Shown one piece after another: positions 15,132 to 23,639 of a stretch of DNA of 64,000 nucleotides. Under the pieces are notes generated by a model, which was not told the origin of the DNA, made no database searches, and worked only from the letters and a program-made list of their open reading frames with translations. Each line of letters opens with the position of its first letter. Position 1 is the stretch's first letter. The translations under genes were made by a program, and so were the position numbers. Origin of the DNA: an uncultured Eubacteriales bacterium (lineage in GTDB: Bacteria > Bacillota > Clostridia > Christensenellales > DTU072); NCBI GenBank assembly GCA_949292905.1, contig CASFAV010000013.1, positions 62,001-126,000 of the forward strand, written 5' to 3'.

Positions 15132-15890
15132 TTATATTCCGTATATCATTTTAGCATTATTCGCAGTCAGCGTTTCGACGTCCGCGTCGGGCATCCACTC
15201 TTGTATCTTGTCCCTTACGAAGCGTATGTATTCCGGCAGATTCGTTTTGCCGCGATAAGGGACGGGAGTCATATACGGGCAGTCGGTTTCGATCAGAAGC
15301 TTATCGCGGGGCACCGAGGTCACCACGTCGGCTTTGCCGAAATTCTTGAAAGTCACCGCGCCGCCGAACGAAAAGTAAAAATCGTATTCGAGGTACTCGC
15401 GAATAAGCTCATGACTGCCCGAATAGCAATGCACTATACCGCCGTGCGTGACGTAACGCCTGTTTTCCCTGAGTATCCTGAGCGCGTCGCCGTGCGCTTC
15501 CCTTATATGAAGAACGACGGGAAGTCCGAGGCTGTCGGCAATCTCCAGTTGTTCCGCGAATACCCTGCGCTGCGTTTCCCGCTCGCTCAGATCGTAATGA
15601 TAGTCTAGCCCTATCTCGCCGTAAGCGCGCACTTTAGGATCGGAAGCGAGCTCGGCAAGCGCGCGGTAATCGGAAGCCGTCGCGGACTTGCTGTCGTGAG
15701 GGTGTATGCCCACGACGGCGTAGAAGCCCGCGTATCTCCTCGCAAGCTCGACCGCCGTGAAACTCGACGGGACGTCGTAGCCGACGTTCACTATGACGTC
15801 GGGTCCCCTGTCCGCGCGCGCGGCGGCGATATCCCCCGCAAGCGGCAGGAGATCGGGATCGTTGAGATGAGCGTGAGTGTCTATGAGCAT
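15132..15890 (-). CDS. tatD: TatD family metal-dependent hydrolase (DNase)
   Basis: 252 residues, the normal length. TIM-barrel amidohydrolase fold with metal ligands in DTHAHLND (HxH, residues 4-10), a carboxylate in YGEIGLDYHYD, a His in VLHIREAH, a His in IVHCYSG and the late Asp in LIETDCPYMTP. TatD proteins are 3'-5' exonucleases or deaminated-residue hydrolases acting in DNA repair and RNA turnover. The ATG overlaps the metG stop (TAATG), a common Firmicute arrangement. Confidence 0.95.
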   Translation of the reverse strand: MLIDTHAHLNDPDLLPLAGDIAAARADRGPDVIVNVGYDVPSSFTAVELARRYAGFYAVVGIHPHDSKSATASDYRALAELASDPKVRAYGEIGLDYHYDLSERETQRRVFAEQLEIADSLGLPVVLHIREAHGDALRILRENRRYVTHGGIVHCYSGSHELIREYLEYDFYFSFGGAVTFKNFGKADVVTSVPRDKLLIETDCPYMTPVPYRGKTNLPEYIRFVRDKIQEWMPDADVETLTANNAKMIYGI

Positions 15891-17857
15891 TACGAAATTT
15901 TCGAGCCCGACGAAACTTCCTTCTCGGCGGTAAGGAGCACCACGTTGTCGCCGTCCTCGGCGCAGAGAAGCATTCCTTCGCTCATGGTTCCCGCAAGTTT
16001 TGCGGGCGCGAGGTTCGCCACCACCACGACGGTCTTACCGACCATCTCCTCCGGAGTATACCACTTCGCTATCCCGCTCAGTATCGTGCGCGTTTCGTCG
16101 CCTATCTGCACGGTATTTTTAAGAAGCTTCTTACTGTTGGGAAGATGCTCGCAAGCGATTATTTTACCTATTTTCAGCTCCACTTTCGCGAAATCGTCTA
16201 TCGATATCATGGCTTTTCCTTCTTTTTTCTCTTTTTCGTCGTCTTTCGCTTCGGCTTTCGGCGCCTCTTTGGCGGCGTTGCGCTCCGCGTACATTGCTTC
16301 CACTTCCGCAAGAACTTTCGCCTTGTCGAGACGGTTGAAAAGCTTTTCGTCGGTGTGGTTGACCTTGGTGCCGTCCCTGAGAAGCCCGAATTTACCGAGA
16401 TCGGCAAAATCTCTCGCTTCCGTAGCGAATATCCCGTAAACTTTCTTCGCCGTCTCGGGCATCACGCATTCGAGTATGCTCGTGCCGATGATTATGGCTT
16501 CGGAAAGATTGTAAAGCACGGTCCTGAGACGGTCGCGCTTCGTCTCGTCCTTCGCAAGCGCCCAGGGCATCGTTTCGTCGATGTATTTGTTGGCTCTGCG
16601 GAACATATTGAGGATATCCGCCACGGCGTCCGCCACACGATAGCCTTCGACTTTCTCCGCGACTTTGGCGTAAAGCGAAACGGCAGCCTCCTTGAGCTCG
16701 TCGTCCACGGGTTCGTACGCCTTGCCGTCGGAAATCACGCCGTCGAAATACTTCTCGCTCATCGCTACCGTTCTGCTTACGAGGTTGCCGTACACGTTGG
16801 CGAGCTCGCCGTTGACCGTTTCGGTCACGAGATCCCAGCCGATCAGTCCGTCGTTATCGAAAGGCATCTCGGCGAGAAGATAATATCTCACCGCGTCCAC
16901 GCCGTAGAATCTGACGAGGTCGGCGGCGTATATCACGTTGCCTTTCGACTTCGACATCTTACCGCCGTCCTGCAGAAGCCACGGATGCCCGAACACCTGC
17001 TTCGGGAGCGGCTCGCCCATCGCCATGAGGAATATCGGCCAGTAAATGGTATGGAATCTCACGATATCCTTACCTATGACGTGCACGTCGGCGGGCCAAT
17101 ACTTCTTGTAGAGCATGTCGGAATCGCCTTCGGCGCGGTAGCCGAGACCCGTAATGTAGTTGCTCAAAGCGTCCATCCATACGTAAACGACGTGCTTGGG
17201 ATCGAATTCCACGGGAATTCCCCATTTGAAGGAGGTACGCGACACGCAAAGGTCCTGAAGTCCCGGCTTGAGGAAATTGTTCAGCATTTCGTTTTTACGC
17301 GAAACGGGTACGATAAAGTCCGGATTCTTCTCGTAATACTCTATAAGCCTGTCAGCATATTTGCTCATACGGAAGAAATACGCTTCTTCCTCCGCCATTT
17401 TGACTTCTCTGCCGCAGTCGGGACATTTGCCGTCCACGAGCTGCGACTCCGTCCAGAACGATTCGCAGGGGGTGCAGTACCAGCCCTTATACGAGCCTTT
17501 GTAAATGTCGCCCTGCTTATAAAGCTTCGTGAATATTTTCTGTATCTCGCGTTCGTGGTCGGCGTCGGTGGTACGGATGAACTTATCGTAAGAAATATTC
17601 ATCATATCCCAGATCTCGCGGATATCGCCCGCGACTTTATCGACGAAAGCTTTGGGCGCTATGCCCGCGGAAGCCGCTTTCTGCTCGATCTTTTCGCCGT
17701 GTTCGTCCGTTCCCGTCTGGAATCTCACGTCGTATCCCTGTTTGCGCTTGAAACGCGCGAGAAAATCGGTAAGCACTATTTCGTAAACGTTGCCGATATG
17801 CGGGGTACCCGACGTATACGCTATGGCGGTGGTTATATAATATTTCGGTTTCTCCAT
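15890..17857 (-). CDS. metG: methionyl-tRNA synthetase
   Basis: 655 residues from the ATG at 17857, supported by GAGAGGTG upstream; a longer in-frame start would add 26 residues not typical of the family. Class I features: YTSGTPHIGN (HIGH-type) near residue 15, a four-cysteine zinc knuckle (CTPCES ... CPDCG) in the connective domain, KMSKSKGN near residue 300, and a C-terminal EMAP/Trbp111-like tRNA-binding domain (about 550-655, VELKIGKIIACEHLPNS). A Lys/Glu-rich linker precedes that domain. It charges tRNA-Met. First gene of the metG-tatD-radical SAM operon; no T-box is visible in the 60-nt leader, which instead forms a GAGCCCG/CGGGCTC hairpin next to the ribosome site. Confidence 0.97.
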   Translation of the reverse strand: MEKPKYYITTAIAYTSGTPHIGNVYEIVLTDFLARFKRKQGYDVRFQTGTDEHGEKIEQKAASAGIAPKAFVDKVAGDIREIWDMMNISYDKFIRTTDADHEREIQKIFTKLYKQGDIYKGSYKGWYCTPCESFWTESQLVDGKCPDCGREVKMAEEEAYFFRMSKYADRLIEYYEKNPDFIVPVSRKNEMLNNFLKPGLQDLCVSRTSFKWGIPVEFDPKHVVYVWMDALSNYITGLGYRAEGDSDMLYKKYWPADVHVIGKDIVRFHTIYWPIFLMAMGEPLPKQVFGHPWLLQDGGKMSKSKGNVIYAADLVRFYGVDAVRYYLLAEMPFDNDGLIGWDLVTETVNGELANVYGNLVSRTVAMSEKYFDGVISDGKAYEPVDDELKEAAVSLYAKVAEKVEGYRVADAVADILNMFRRANKYIDETMPWALAKDETKRDRLRTVLYNLSEAIIIGTSILECVMPETAKKVYGIFATEARDFADLGKFGLLRDGTKVNHTDEKLFNRLDKAKVLAEVEAMYAERNAAKEAPKAEAKDDEKEKKEGKAMISIDDFAKVELKIGKIIACEHLPNSKKLLKNTVQIGDETRTILSGIAKWYTPEEMVGKTVVVVANLAPAKLAGTMSEGMLLCAEDGDNVVLLTAEKEVSSGSKIS

Positions 17858-17925
17858 TACGCACCTCTCGCGAGCGGAGCCCGCTCCGAACGATTTTTTA
17901 CGGGCTCGCCTTACTCTTTCTGTTA

Positions 17926-17954
17926 ATAATAACACTTCTTACAGAATAAGTAAA
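17926..17954 (-). promoter_or_regulatory. promoter of metG
   Basis: On the minus strand TTTACT (17954-17949), a 17-nt spacer and TATTAT (17931-17926). The predicted leader is about 60 nt. Confidence 0.65.
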
Positions 17955-18033
17955 TTGTTTTAGCAGTTTACGGAGAGGCAATTTGGCAACAATTTTTAGA
18001 GGGAATGAATAGGATATGAATGGAGAAGTAATA

Positions 18034-18375
18034 ATGATCAAGCGCGGAGAAATCTATTATGCCGACCTGAGTCCCGTAGTCGGGAGCGAACAGGGAGGCG
18101 TGCGCCCCGTGCTGATAGTACAGAACGACGTGGGCAACCGTTACTCCCCCACCGTAATAGCGGCGGCTATAACCTCGCAGATGAATAAAGCCAAGCTCCC
18201 TACGCACGTCGAGTTGAGCCCCGTGAGCGGACTTCAAAAGAATTCCGTTCTGCTCCTCGAACAGCTCAGGACTATAGATAAGACAAGGTTGCAATCCAAA
18301 GTGGGAGAAGTGAGCGCCGACACGATGCAGAAGGTGAACAACGCCCTGATGATAAGTCTCGGCTTCTTCGGTTAA
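18034..18375 (+). CDS. MazF/PemK-type endoribonuclease toxin, no antitoxin gene beside it
   Basis: 113 residues from the ATG at 18034 (GGAGAAG 6 nt upstream); an in-frame ATG at 18016 has a poorly spaced ribosome site. The MazF fold is clear: [29 protein letters not shown], then AAITSQM and a C-terminal ALMISLGF helix. MazF/NdoA homologues cut mRNA at short specific sites and are held by a MazE-type antitoxin normally encoded just upstream. Here the upstream 100 nt hold only the divergent metG promoter, and no antitoxin frame is visible. Its stop overlaps the recX stop by 4 nt (convergent). Confidence 0.92.
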   Translation: MIKRGEIYYADLSPVVGSEQGGVRPVLIVQNDVGNRYSPTVIAAAITSQMNKAKLPTHVELSPVSGLQKNSVLLLEQLRTIDKTRLQSKVGEVSADTMQKVNNALMISLGFFG

Positions 18376-18995
18376 AAAACTTCGTCGAAAAGATCGGGAT
18401 CGTCGACGAGCGCTCGAACGGCGCGCCTTGCGGAGTCGTAGGAGATACCGCGCGCCGCAAGGTAACGGAGCGTCCTTTCGATATCCTTTTCGTCGGGCTC
18501 CCTTTTCAATCTCTTCGCGGCGAGCCTCAAAGCGCATTCGTCCTCGTCCTCTTTGGTAAGTTCCGCGAGCGCGCGCTCGATGTGCTCCGCGCTCACTCCC
18601 TTTTTACGAAGCTCCGCTTTGAGCCGGTACGCACCCTTCGTCCGCGAACCCGTTTCCACGTAATCCTCCGCAAAACGCTCGTCGGAGATATATCCGTACT
18701 CTGTAGCTAAAGCTACGGATTTGCGAATGCTTTCGGGCATAAACTTTTTCTCGCGCAATTTACGCTCCGCTTCTTTCAGGGTGCGCGGCTTGCGCGCGAG
18801 CATATCGAAAAGATATTGCTTCGCGCGGTAATAGTCGTTGACGGCAAGGAAGTTATCGAAATCTTTTTCCGCTATCTCGCCGCATTTTATTTTACATTCC
18901 GCAACGGCGTCCGCCGTTATGCCGCGGTATTCCTCTCCGTCCGCGGTGACCGCAAAATATTTACCCTTTTTCTTTATCGATTCTATTCTGCGCAT
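18372..18995 (-). CDS. recX: RecX family regulator of RecA
   Basis: 207 residues. Built of repeated three-helix RecX modules, for example [40 protein letters not shown] and [15 protein letters not shown]; these match the RecX signature. RecX modulates RecA filaments. No recA lies in the window. The gene ends tail-to-tail with mazF, overlapping by 4 nt, and lies 33 nt downstream of the sialidase-like gene on the same strand, so it may be cotranscribed with it. AAGG lies 8 nt before the ATG. Confidence 0.9.
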   Translation of the reverse strand: MRRIESIKKKGKYFAVTADGEEYRGITADAVAECKIKCGEIAEKDFDNFLAVNDYYRAKQYLFDMLARKPRTLKEAERKLREKKFMPESIRKSVALATEYGYISDERFAEDYVETGSRTKGAYRLKAELRKKGVSAEHIERALAELTKEDEDECALRLAAKRLKREPDEKDIERTLRYLAARGISYDSARRAVRALVDDPDLFDEVF

Positions 18996-19028
18996 AATCG
19001 ACCTTATGTGTCACGAATGAACGTTGCT

Positions 19029-20378
19029 TTAAGCGAGCCCTATGTCGGCAAGGCTGAATTTCGCTTGCATTATGTAAGGGTATTTAGCTCCCTTAATAAA
19101 TTTGCCGTACGAATGAAGCACGAACACTCCGTCTTTACAGACGGTACCCGAATATCCGCAGTCGGCTTTGCCGTCGTTGGTTGCGCCGAGCACGACGAGC
19201 GCCTCTCCGGGAACGGCGTTTGCTCCGAGCGCGTACGCTTCGAGATCCTCCGCGTCGCCTATCCATGCGCACCAGTACCCGCCGAGATAATTCTCTTTTG
19301 CGAACGCACTGCTCTTCATTCCCGGAAGAACGTAGCGGAAGGATATGAGAAGTTTACCCGTCACGTCGTCGTATTCCGCTTTGTGTCTGTCGCCCGTAAG
19401 CGAATTCGGAAGCTCTCTGAACTCCGACCAGGTAGCGCCCTCGTCGGTAGATACCGATATAAGAGAATTGGAATTACGCGCGTTCACGCGACCTATCGAT
19501 ATGAGATTGTCGGACGGCGCGCGGAATATCTCTATCTCGCATATAGCGGCGCTTTCCTCGACTGCGCGTTGCGGCGTGAGGAATTTACGAGGCGCGGACC
19601 ATACCTGCTCGCCGCTCTCGTCGAAAGTAAGTATCGTGCAATAATTGTGGAAGTCGTAGTCGTGGAAAGTACCCATCCACTTATCGACGTATTCGCCGTT
19701 TTCCTTGAGCCTCGTTAGCGACGACATCGCCACTATGACGTCGTAAGGAAGCGCGTTGCCCGCTTCGTCGTAATTCGGCAGAAGCTCTTTTTCCGCGTCG
19801 GTATATACGGCGTTATCGTCCCGTTTCGGCGCGCTTTGCGCCCATTCGATACCGTAGAAATTCTTGAATTCCGTCCAGGTCTTACCGTCGTCCGAAGATA
19901 CCGAACAGTTAAACCCGTTAGCGTAGTATTCGTCGTCCTCGTCCCACGACGGACAGCCCGAAACGAGCAACAGTTTACAGCTTCCGTCGGTCATGTCGAG
20001 GCGGTACAGGGTGGGCGTTTCCTGCGAATCCGCCCAGCTTGCGGGCTTGTCCTCGTACGCAACGCCCTCCCAGCTTTCGCCGTAATCAGAGCTTTTTTGC
20101 ATCAGGATCGCACCTACGCCGTGCCCTGCGGGATATGCGGTGATGAGAGTGCCGTCGGCGGCAAGGACGAGGTCGGGGTGTCCGAGATAATAGTAAGCTT
20201 TTTCGACTTCCGAAGTATACTTCTCGTCCAAACGTATCACTTTCAGTTCGGAATAATCGAGCGCGTCCTTTTTCGTGCCGAAATATACTCCGAGGAGTAT
20301 CCCCGACGCGAGCGCCGCTATGAGGGCGATCGCCGCAATAATTATTATTATCTTCTTTTTACGGGAAACGTTTGTCAT
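19029..20378 (-). CDS. membrane-anchored sialidase-like (BNR repeat) protein
   Basis: 449 residues. A basic N-terminus and one membrane helix (about residues 9-33) anchor an external six-bladed propeller. Three Asp-box (BNR) motifs are visible: SSDYGESW near residue 90, SSDDGKTW near 165 and STDEGATW near 310. These beta-hairpin motifs are typical of sialidases and related glycosidases, but Asp boxes alone do not prove neuraminidase activity. The segment HPDLVLAADGTLITAYPAGH resembles the start of exo-sialidase blade 1. Cell-surface glycan recognition or cleavage is the likely role. AAGGGATGG precedes the ATG; recX lies downstream. Confidence 0.82.
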   Translation of the reverse strand: MTNVSRKKKIIIIIAAIALIAALASGILLGVYFGTKKDALDYSELKVIRLDEKYTSEVEKAYYYLGHPDLVLAADGTLITAYPAGHGVGAILMQKSSDYGESWEGVAYEDKPASWADSQETPTLYRLDMTDGSCKLLLVSGCPSWDEDDEYYANGFNCSVSSDDGKTWTEFKNFYGIEWAQSAPKRDDNAVYTDAEKELLPNYDEAGNALPYDVIVAMSSLTRLKENGEYVDKWMGTFHDYDFHNYCTILTFDESGEQVWSAPRKFLTPQRAVEESAAICEIEIFRAPSDNLISIGRVNARNSNSLISVSTDEGATWSEFRELPNSLTGDRHKAEYDDVTGKLLISFRYVLPGMKSSAFAKENYLGGYWCAWIGDAEDLEAYALGANAVPGEALVVLGATNDGKADCGYSGTVCKDGVFVLHSYGKFIKGAKYPYIMQAKFSLADIGLA

Positions 20379-20450
20379 GTTACCATCCCTTTTGCGGTTA
20401 TATTCTTATTCAATTATATATTAGCGCGCGCGCTATTGCAAGCGCGTAAA

Positions 20451-20475
20451 AAGCGGAAGGCAACGCCTTCCGCTT
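20451..20475 (-). terminator. terminator of the tyrS-yigZ-ilvE operon
   Basis: AAGCGGAAGGC-N3-GCCTTCCGCTT; on the minus strand followed by TTTTTACG after the stem, 28 nt beyond the ilvE stop. Confidence 0.85.
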
Positions 20476-20503
20476 CTCTTAACTTGTGCTTTCTTTACGC
20501 GGT

Positions 20504-21559
20504 TCAGTTGACGTGCACTATCCAGCCGAACTTGTCCTCGTATCTGCCGTACTGTATCCCGGTGAGTTTGTCGTAGAGGAAGCTTGTGATAGGTCCCATC
20601 TCGAAGTTGTTGATAACGACGTCTTCGCCGTCGATGCCGAGCACGCCCACGGGGCTGATGACCGCCGCGGTGCCCGAACCGAACGCTTCGTTGAAGGTTC
20701 CCTTCTTGACGTTCTCCTTGATCTCGTCAACGCTTATCCTGCATTCCTCGACGGGGATACCCTCGCTCTTGAGAACTTTGATGACGGAATCGCGGGTGAT
20801 GCCGGGAAGTATGGAGCCCACGAGCGCGGGAGTCTTGACCACGCCGTCGAATACGAAAAACATATTCATCGCGCCCACTTCTTCGATATATTTTTTCTCT
20901 TTTGCGTCGAGCCAGAGCACCTGCTCGTAGCCGCGCTTGTTGGCGATATCGCCTGCAAGAAGCGACGCCGCATAGTTACCCATGCACTTCGCTTCGCCGG
21001 TGCCGCCGAGAGGCGCGCGAACGTACTTGTCTTCCACCATGATTTTAGTGGGAGTGAGCCCGCTCGCATAATAGCTGCCGACGGGAGAAAGTATGATGAA
21101 GAAGCGGTACTGATGTCCGGGATGAACGCCGAGCATAGGATCCGTCGCTATCATCGTAGGTCTGATGTAAAGCGCGGTACCGGGCTCTGTGGGTATCCAA
21201 TCTTGGTCGATCAGGATCAGTTTCTTGAGGTTTTCGACCATCTCGTCTCCGTCGATCTTGGGCATACAAAGCCTTTCCGCAGACTTGTTCATTCTCTTGA
21301 AATTGTCGTAAGGACGGAACATGGTGATCTTGCCCGCGGCGTCCTTATACGCTTTGAGCCCTTCGAAAATACCTTGACCGTAGTGAAGTACGCAGGTGGA
21401 AGGATCGAGCGAAAAATCGCCGTACGGAAGGATCTCCGGCTCCTGCCATTTGCCGTCCTTGTAGTCCATCACGAGCATATGGTCGGTGAAATACTTACCG
21501 AATCCGAGCTTCGTGAAATCGGGCTTAACCTTTTTTTGAGTCGTCAATGTGATTTTCAT
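20504..21559 (-). CDS. ilvE: branched-chain amino acid aminotransferase
   Basis: 351 residues, the longer eukaryote-like class of fold-type IV BCAT. Landmarks: VLHYGQGIFEGLKAY (about 57-71), the PLP lysine in GEAKCMGNYA near residue 190, EVGAMNMFFVFDG and the cofactor-phosphate loop LPGITRDSVIKV. It interconverts leucine, isoleucine or valine with their 2-oxo acids using glutamate. Third gene of a tyrS-yigZ-ilvE operon: it starts 4 nt after the yigZ stop with AGAGGTAATGGT before the ATG. No other ilv or leu genes are in the window. Confidence 0.96.
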   Translation of the reverse strand: MKITLTTQKKVKPDFTKLGFGKYFTDHMLVMDYKDGKWQEPEILPYGDFSLDPSTCVLHYGQGIFEGLKAYKDAAGKITMFRPYDNFKRMNKSAERLCMPKIDGDEMVENLKKLILIDQDWIPTEPGTALYIRPTMIATDPMLGVHPGHQYRFFIILSPVGSYYASGLTPTKIMVEDKYVRAPLGGTGEAKCMGNYAASLLAGDIANKRGYEQVLWLDAKEKKYIEEVGAMNMFFVFDGVVKTPALVGSILPGITRDSVIKVLKSEGIPVEECRISVDEIKENVKKGTFNEAFGSGTAAVISPVGVLGIDGEDVVINNFEMGPITSFLYDKLTGIQYGRYEDKFGWIVHVN

Positions 21560-21563
21560 ACCA

Positions 21564-22193
21564 TTACCTCTTATATGAAATATATTTTTTATCTTTTAGC
21601 GCGAACTTCGCTTCGCCCGAAGTGAGCTCCGCAAGTTTTTTCTCGGTAGCTTCGGCGTTATCCTCGGGGACGGCGAACGTTATCTTCACGCCGTCCGAAT
21701 ATTCGGTGTCCGTTACGACTGCGCCACTCTCCGCAAGGAAATTGGCGACCGCGCCGTGCGTAGTATAAGTGAGCTCCGCAACGTATACCGCCGAATATAT
21801 ATACCGCGTTATTACGGAAGCGCGCACAGCATCGGAAGCCGCTCTCGAATACGCCTGCACGAGCCCCCCCGCGCCGAGCTTGATCCCGCCGAAATACCTC
21901 GTCACGACCGCGCACACGCAGTAAAGACCGTTCTTCGCAAGCGCGTTGAGTATCGGCTGTCCCGCCGTCCCCGACGGCTCCCCGTCGTCGCCGAATTTGA
22001 ATTCGTTGCTTTCGGGCGAACCTATGACCGCATAACAGTTATGGGTGGCGTCGGAATATTTCTTCCTGATCGCCGCAAGGTACTTCAAGCCCTCGTCCAC
22101 GTTTTCCGCGGCGACAAGGTGCGTTATGAATTTACTGCGCGATATTTCGAATTCCGTTACGGTTTCTCCGCTTACGCTGAGATACTCACGCAT
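21564..22193 (-). CDS. YigZ/IMPACT family protein
   Basis: 209 residues. N-terminal UPF0029/IMPACT domain (1-125) with SRSKFITHLVAA, KKYSDATHNCYA, GDDGEPSGTAGQPIL and TRYFGGIKLGAGGL, the last being the family signature. The C-terminal 70 residues are the small ferredoxin-like DUF1949 domain. Family members may regulate translation or bind nucleic acids; the bacterial role is unclear. The ATG overlaps the tyrS stop (TAATG). Confidence 0.94.
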   Translation of the reverse strand: MREYLSVSGETVTEFEISRSKFITHLVAAENVDEGLKYLAAIRKKYSDATHNCYAVIGSPESNEFKFGDDGEPSGTAGQPILNALAKNGLYCVCAVVTRYFGGIKLGAGGLVQAYSRAASDAVRASVITRYIYSAVYVAELTYTTHGAVANFLAESGAVVTDTEYSDGVKITFAVPEDNAEATEKKLAELTSGEAKFALKDKKYISYKR

Positions 22194-23431
22194 TATTTAA
22201 CGGTGACCTTGACGTGCTGTTTCTTGCCCTTGTGCATGACGAAGCCTTCTTTGAGAAGCTCCGAAGGTATCTCCGCGTCGAAGCCCGCAACTTTTACGTC
22301 GTTGAGCTTTATCCCGCCGCCTTCGATAAGGCGTTTGGCTTCCCCTTTCGACGCCGCGAGTCCGAGCTCGACGAGCGCGTCCGCCACTTTGACCGTGCCT
22401 GCGGAAATGGTGCCCTCCGGCATATCTCCGCCGCCGCCGAACGCCGCTTTTGCCTGTTTGTCGGCAAGCGCCGCTTCTTCTTCGCCGTGGACTATCTTCG
22501 TAACTTCGTACGCGAGGCGCGCTTTAGCTTCGTTGATCCTGCCGTCGAAATGTTTGACGCCGTTCTCGTCCTCGGTGTAGCAGGCGCACATCGCACGGAT
22601 CTCGTCCATGGGAAGATAGGTGAGGAAGCCCAAACATTTCTCGACGTCGTTGTCGTCCACGTTGCGCCAGTATTGATAGAATTCGTAAGGCGAAGTCTTG
22701 TTCTTGTCGAGCCAGAGCGCGCCTTTCATCGTCTTGCCCATCTTTTTCCCTTCGGAAGTAAGAAGGAGCGAGAAGGTCATCGCAAACGCGGGAGCCTGCT
22801 CCTTGCGTCTTATAAGGTCTACGCCCGCGAGCATATTCGACCATTGATCGTCGCCACCGCATTCGAGCAGTACGCCGTACTTCCTGTACAATACGAGGAA
22901 ATCGTACGCCTGCATCAGCATATAGTTGAATTCGAGGAAGGAGAGTCCCTTCTCCATTCTCGACTTGAAGCATTCCGCGGTGAGCATGCGGTTCACGGTG
23001 AATACCGAGCCCACTTCGCGCAGAAAGTCGATATAGTTGAGGTCGAGCAACCAGTCGCCGTTATCCACCATTATCGCGGCGTTTTCGCCTTCGAAGCTGA
23101 AAAATCTCGACATCTGCTCGCGGAAACATTGTACGTTATGCGCTACGGTCTCCTTGGTCATCATCGAACGCATATCCGTTCTGCCGGACGGGTCGCCTAT
23201 CATTCCGGTGCCGCCGCCGAGCAAAACGACGGGCTTGTGTCCCGCGCGCTGCATGTGGCTCATCGCCATCAGTACGAGGAAATGTCCGACGTGAAGGCTG
23301 TCCGCCGTGGGATCGAATCCTATATAAAAAGGAACGCTTTGCTTGCCGAGCAGTTCGTAGAGCTCGTCTTCGTAAACGGTCTGCTTGATGAAGCCGCGTT
23401 CTCTCAAAATATCCATAATGTTTTGTGCCAT
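22193..23431 (-). CDS. tyrS: tyrosyl-tRNA synthetase
   Basis: 412 residues. Class Ic: [10 protein letters not shown] (HIGH-type) near residue 42, [13 protein letters not shown], the tyrosine site QAYDF, KMGKT (KMSKS-type) near 230 and a C-terminal S4 RNA-binding domain (about 345-405, [15 protein letters not shown]). It charges tRNA-Tyr. No T-box motif is visible upstream. A compact GC hairpin (23445-23460) touches the Shine-Dalgarno sequence GGGAGG, which could influence initiation. First gene of the operon with yigZ and ilvE. Confidence 0.97.
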   Translation of the reverse strand: MAQNIMDILRERGFIKQTVYEDELYELLGKQSVPFYIGFDPTADSLHVGHFLVLMAMSHMQRAGHKPVVLLGGGTGMIGDPSGRTDMRSMMTKETVAHNVQCFREQMSRFFSFEGENAAIMVDNGDWLLDLNYIDFLREVGSVFTVNRMLTAECFKSRMEKGLSFLEFNYMLMQAYDFLVLYRKYGVLLECGGDDQWSNMLAGVDLIRRKEQAPAFAMTFSLLLTSEGKKMGKTMKGALWLDKNKTSPYEFYQYWRNVDDNDVEKCLGFLTYLPMDEIRAMCACYTEDENGVKHFDGRINEAKARLAYEVTKIVHGEEEAALADKQAKAAFGGGGDMPEGTISAGTVKVADALVELGLAASKGEAKRLIEGGGIKLNDVKVAGFDAEIPSELLKEGFVMHKGKKQHVKVTVK

Positions 23432-23444
23432 TGCGTTCCTCCCG

Positions 23445-23460
23445 GGCGCGTTGACGCGCC
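23445..23460 (-). other. hairpin beside the tyrS ribosome binding site
   Basis: GGCGCGT-tg-ACGCGCC on the transcript, 7 bp, ending one base before the Shine-Dalgarno region. It may hold the start region open or compete for it. No specific ligand is implied. Confidence 0.4.
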
Positions 23461-23497
23461 GTCGCGTAATAATAATATATATTAATAAAGTCTAACA

Positions 23498-23533
23498 CAA
23501 AAAAATCGCGCTTGCAATTAAATAGCGCGATTT
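23498..23533 (-). terminator. terminator of the MacB-like ABC operon
   Basis: On the minus strand AAATCGCGCT-N11-AGCGCGATTT followed by a T run; it lies about 105 nt after the permease stop. Confidence 0.75.
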
Positions 23534-23639
23534 AATATTCTTTAATATGCGAAAAGAGATTTACGCAACGCTCCCGGCGCTTCCGGGCGGAAGTAAAAAA
23601 GAGCATACGCGGGACCCCTATCCCGACGTCAAAGTCTGA

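Noticed and set aside
17858-17960. T-box riboswitch before metG (and also before tyrS and leuS)
   Set aside because: No GGUGG-type T-box sequence with antiterminator was seen in the short leaders of metG, tyrS (23432-23500) or leuS; the hairpins present do not fit the T-box layout.
23547-23639. Thirty-residue frame on the plus strand overlapping the permease gene end
   Set aside because: No ribosome site, lies within the ABC operon 3' end, and is too short to judge.
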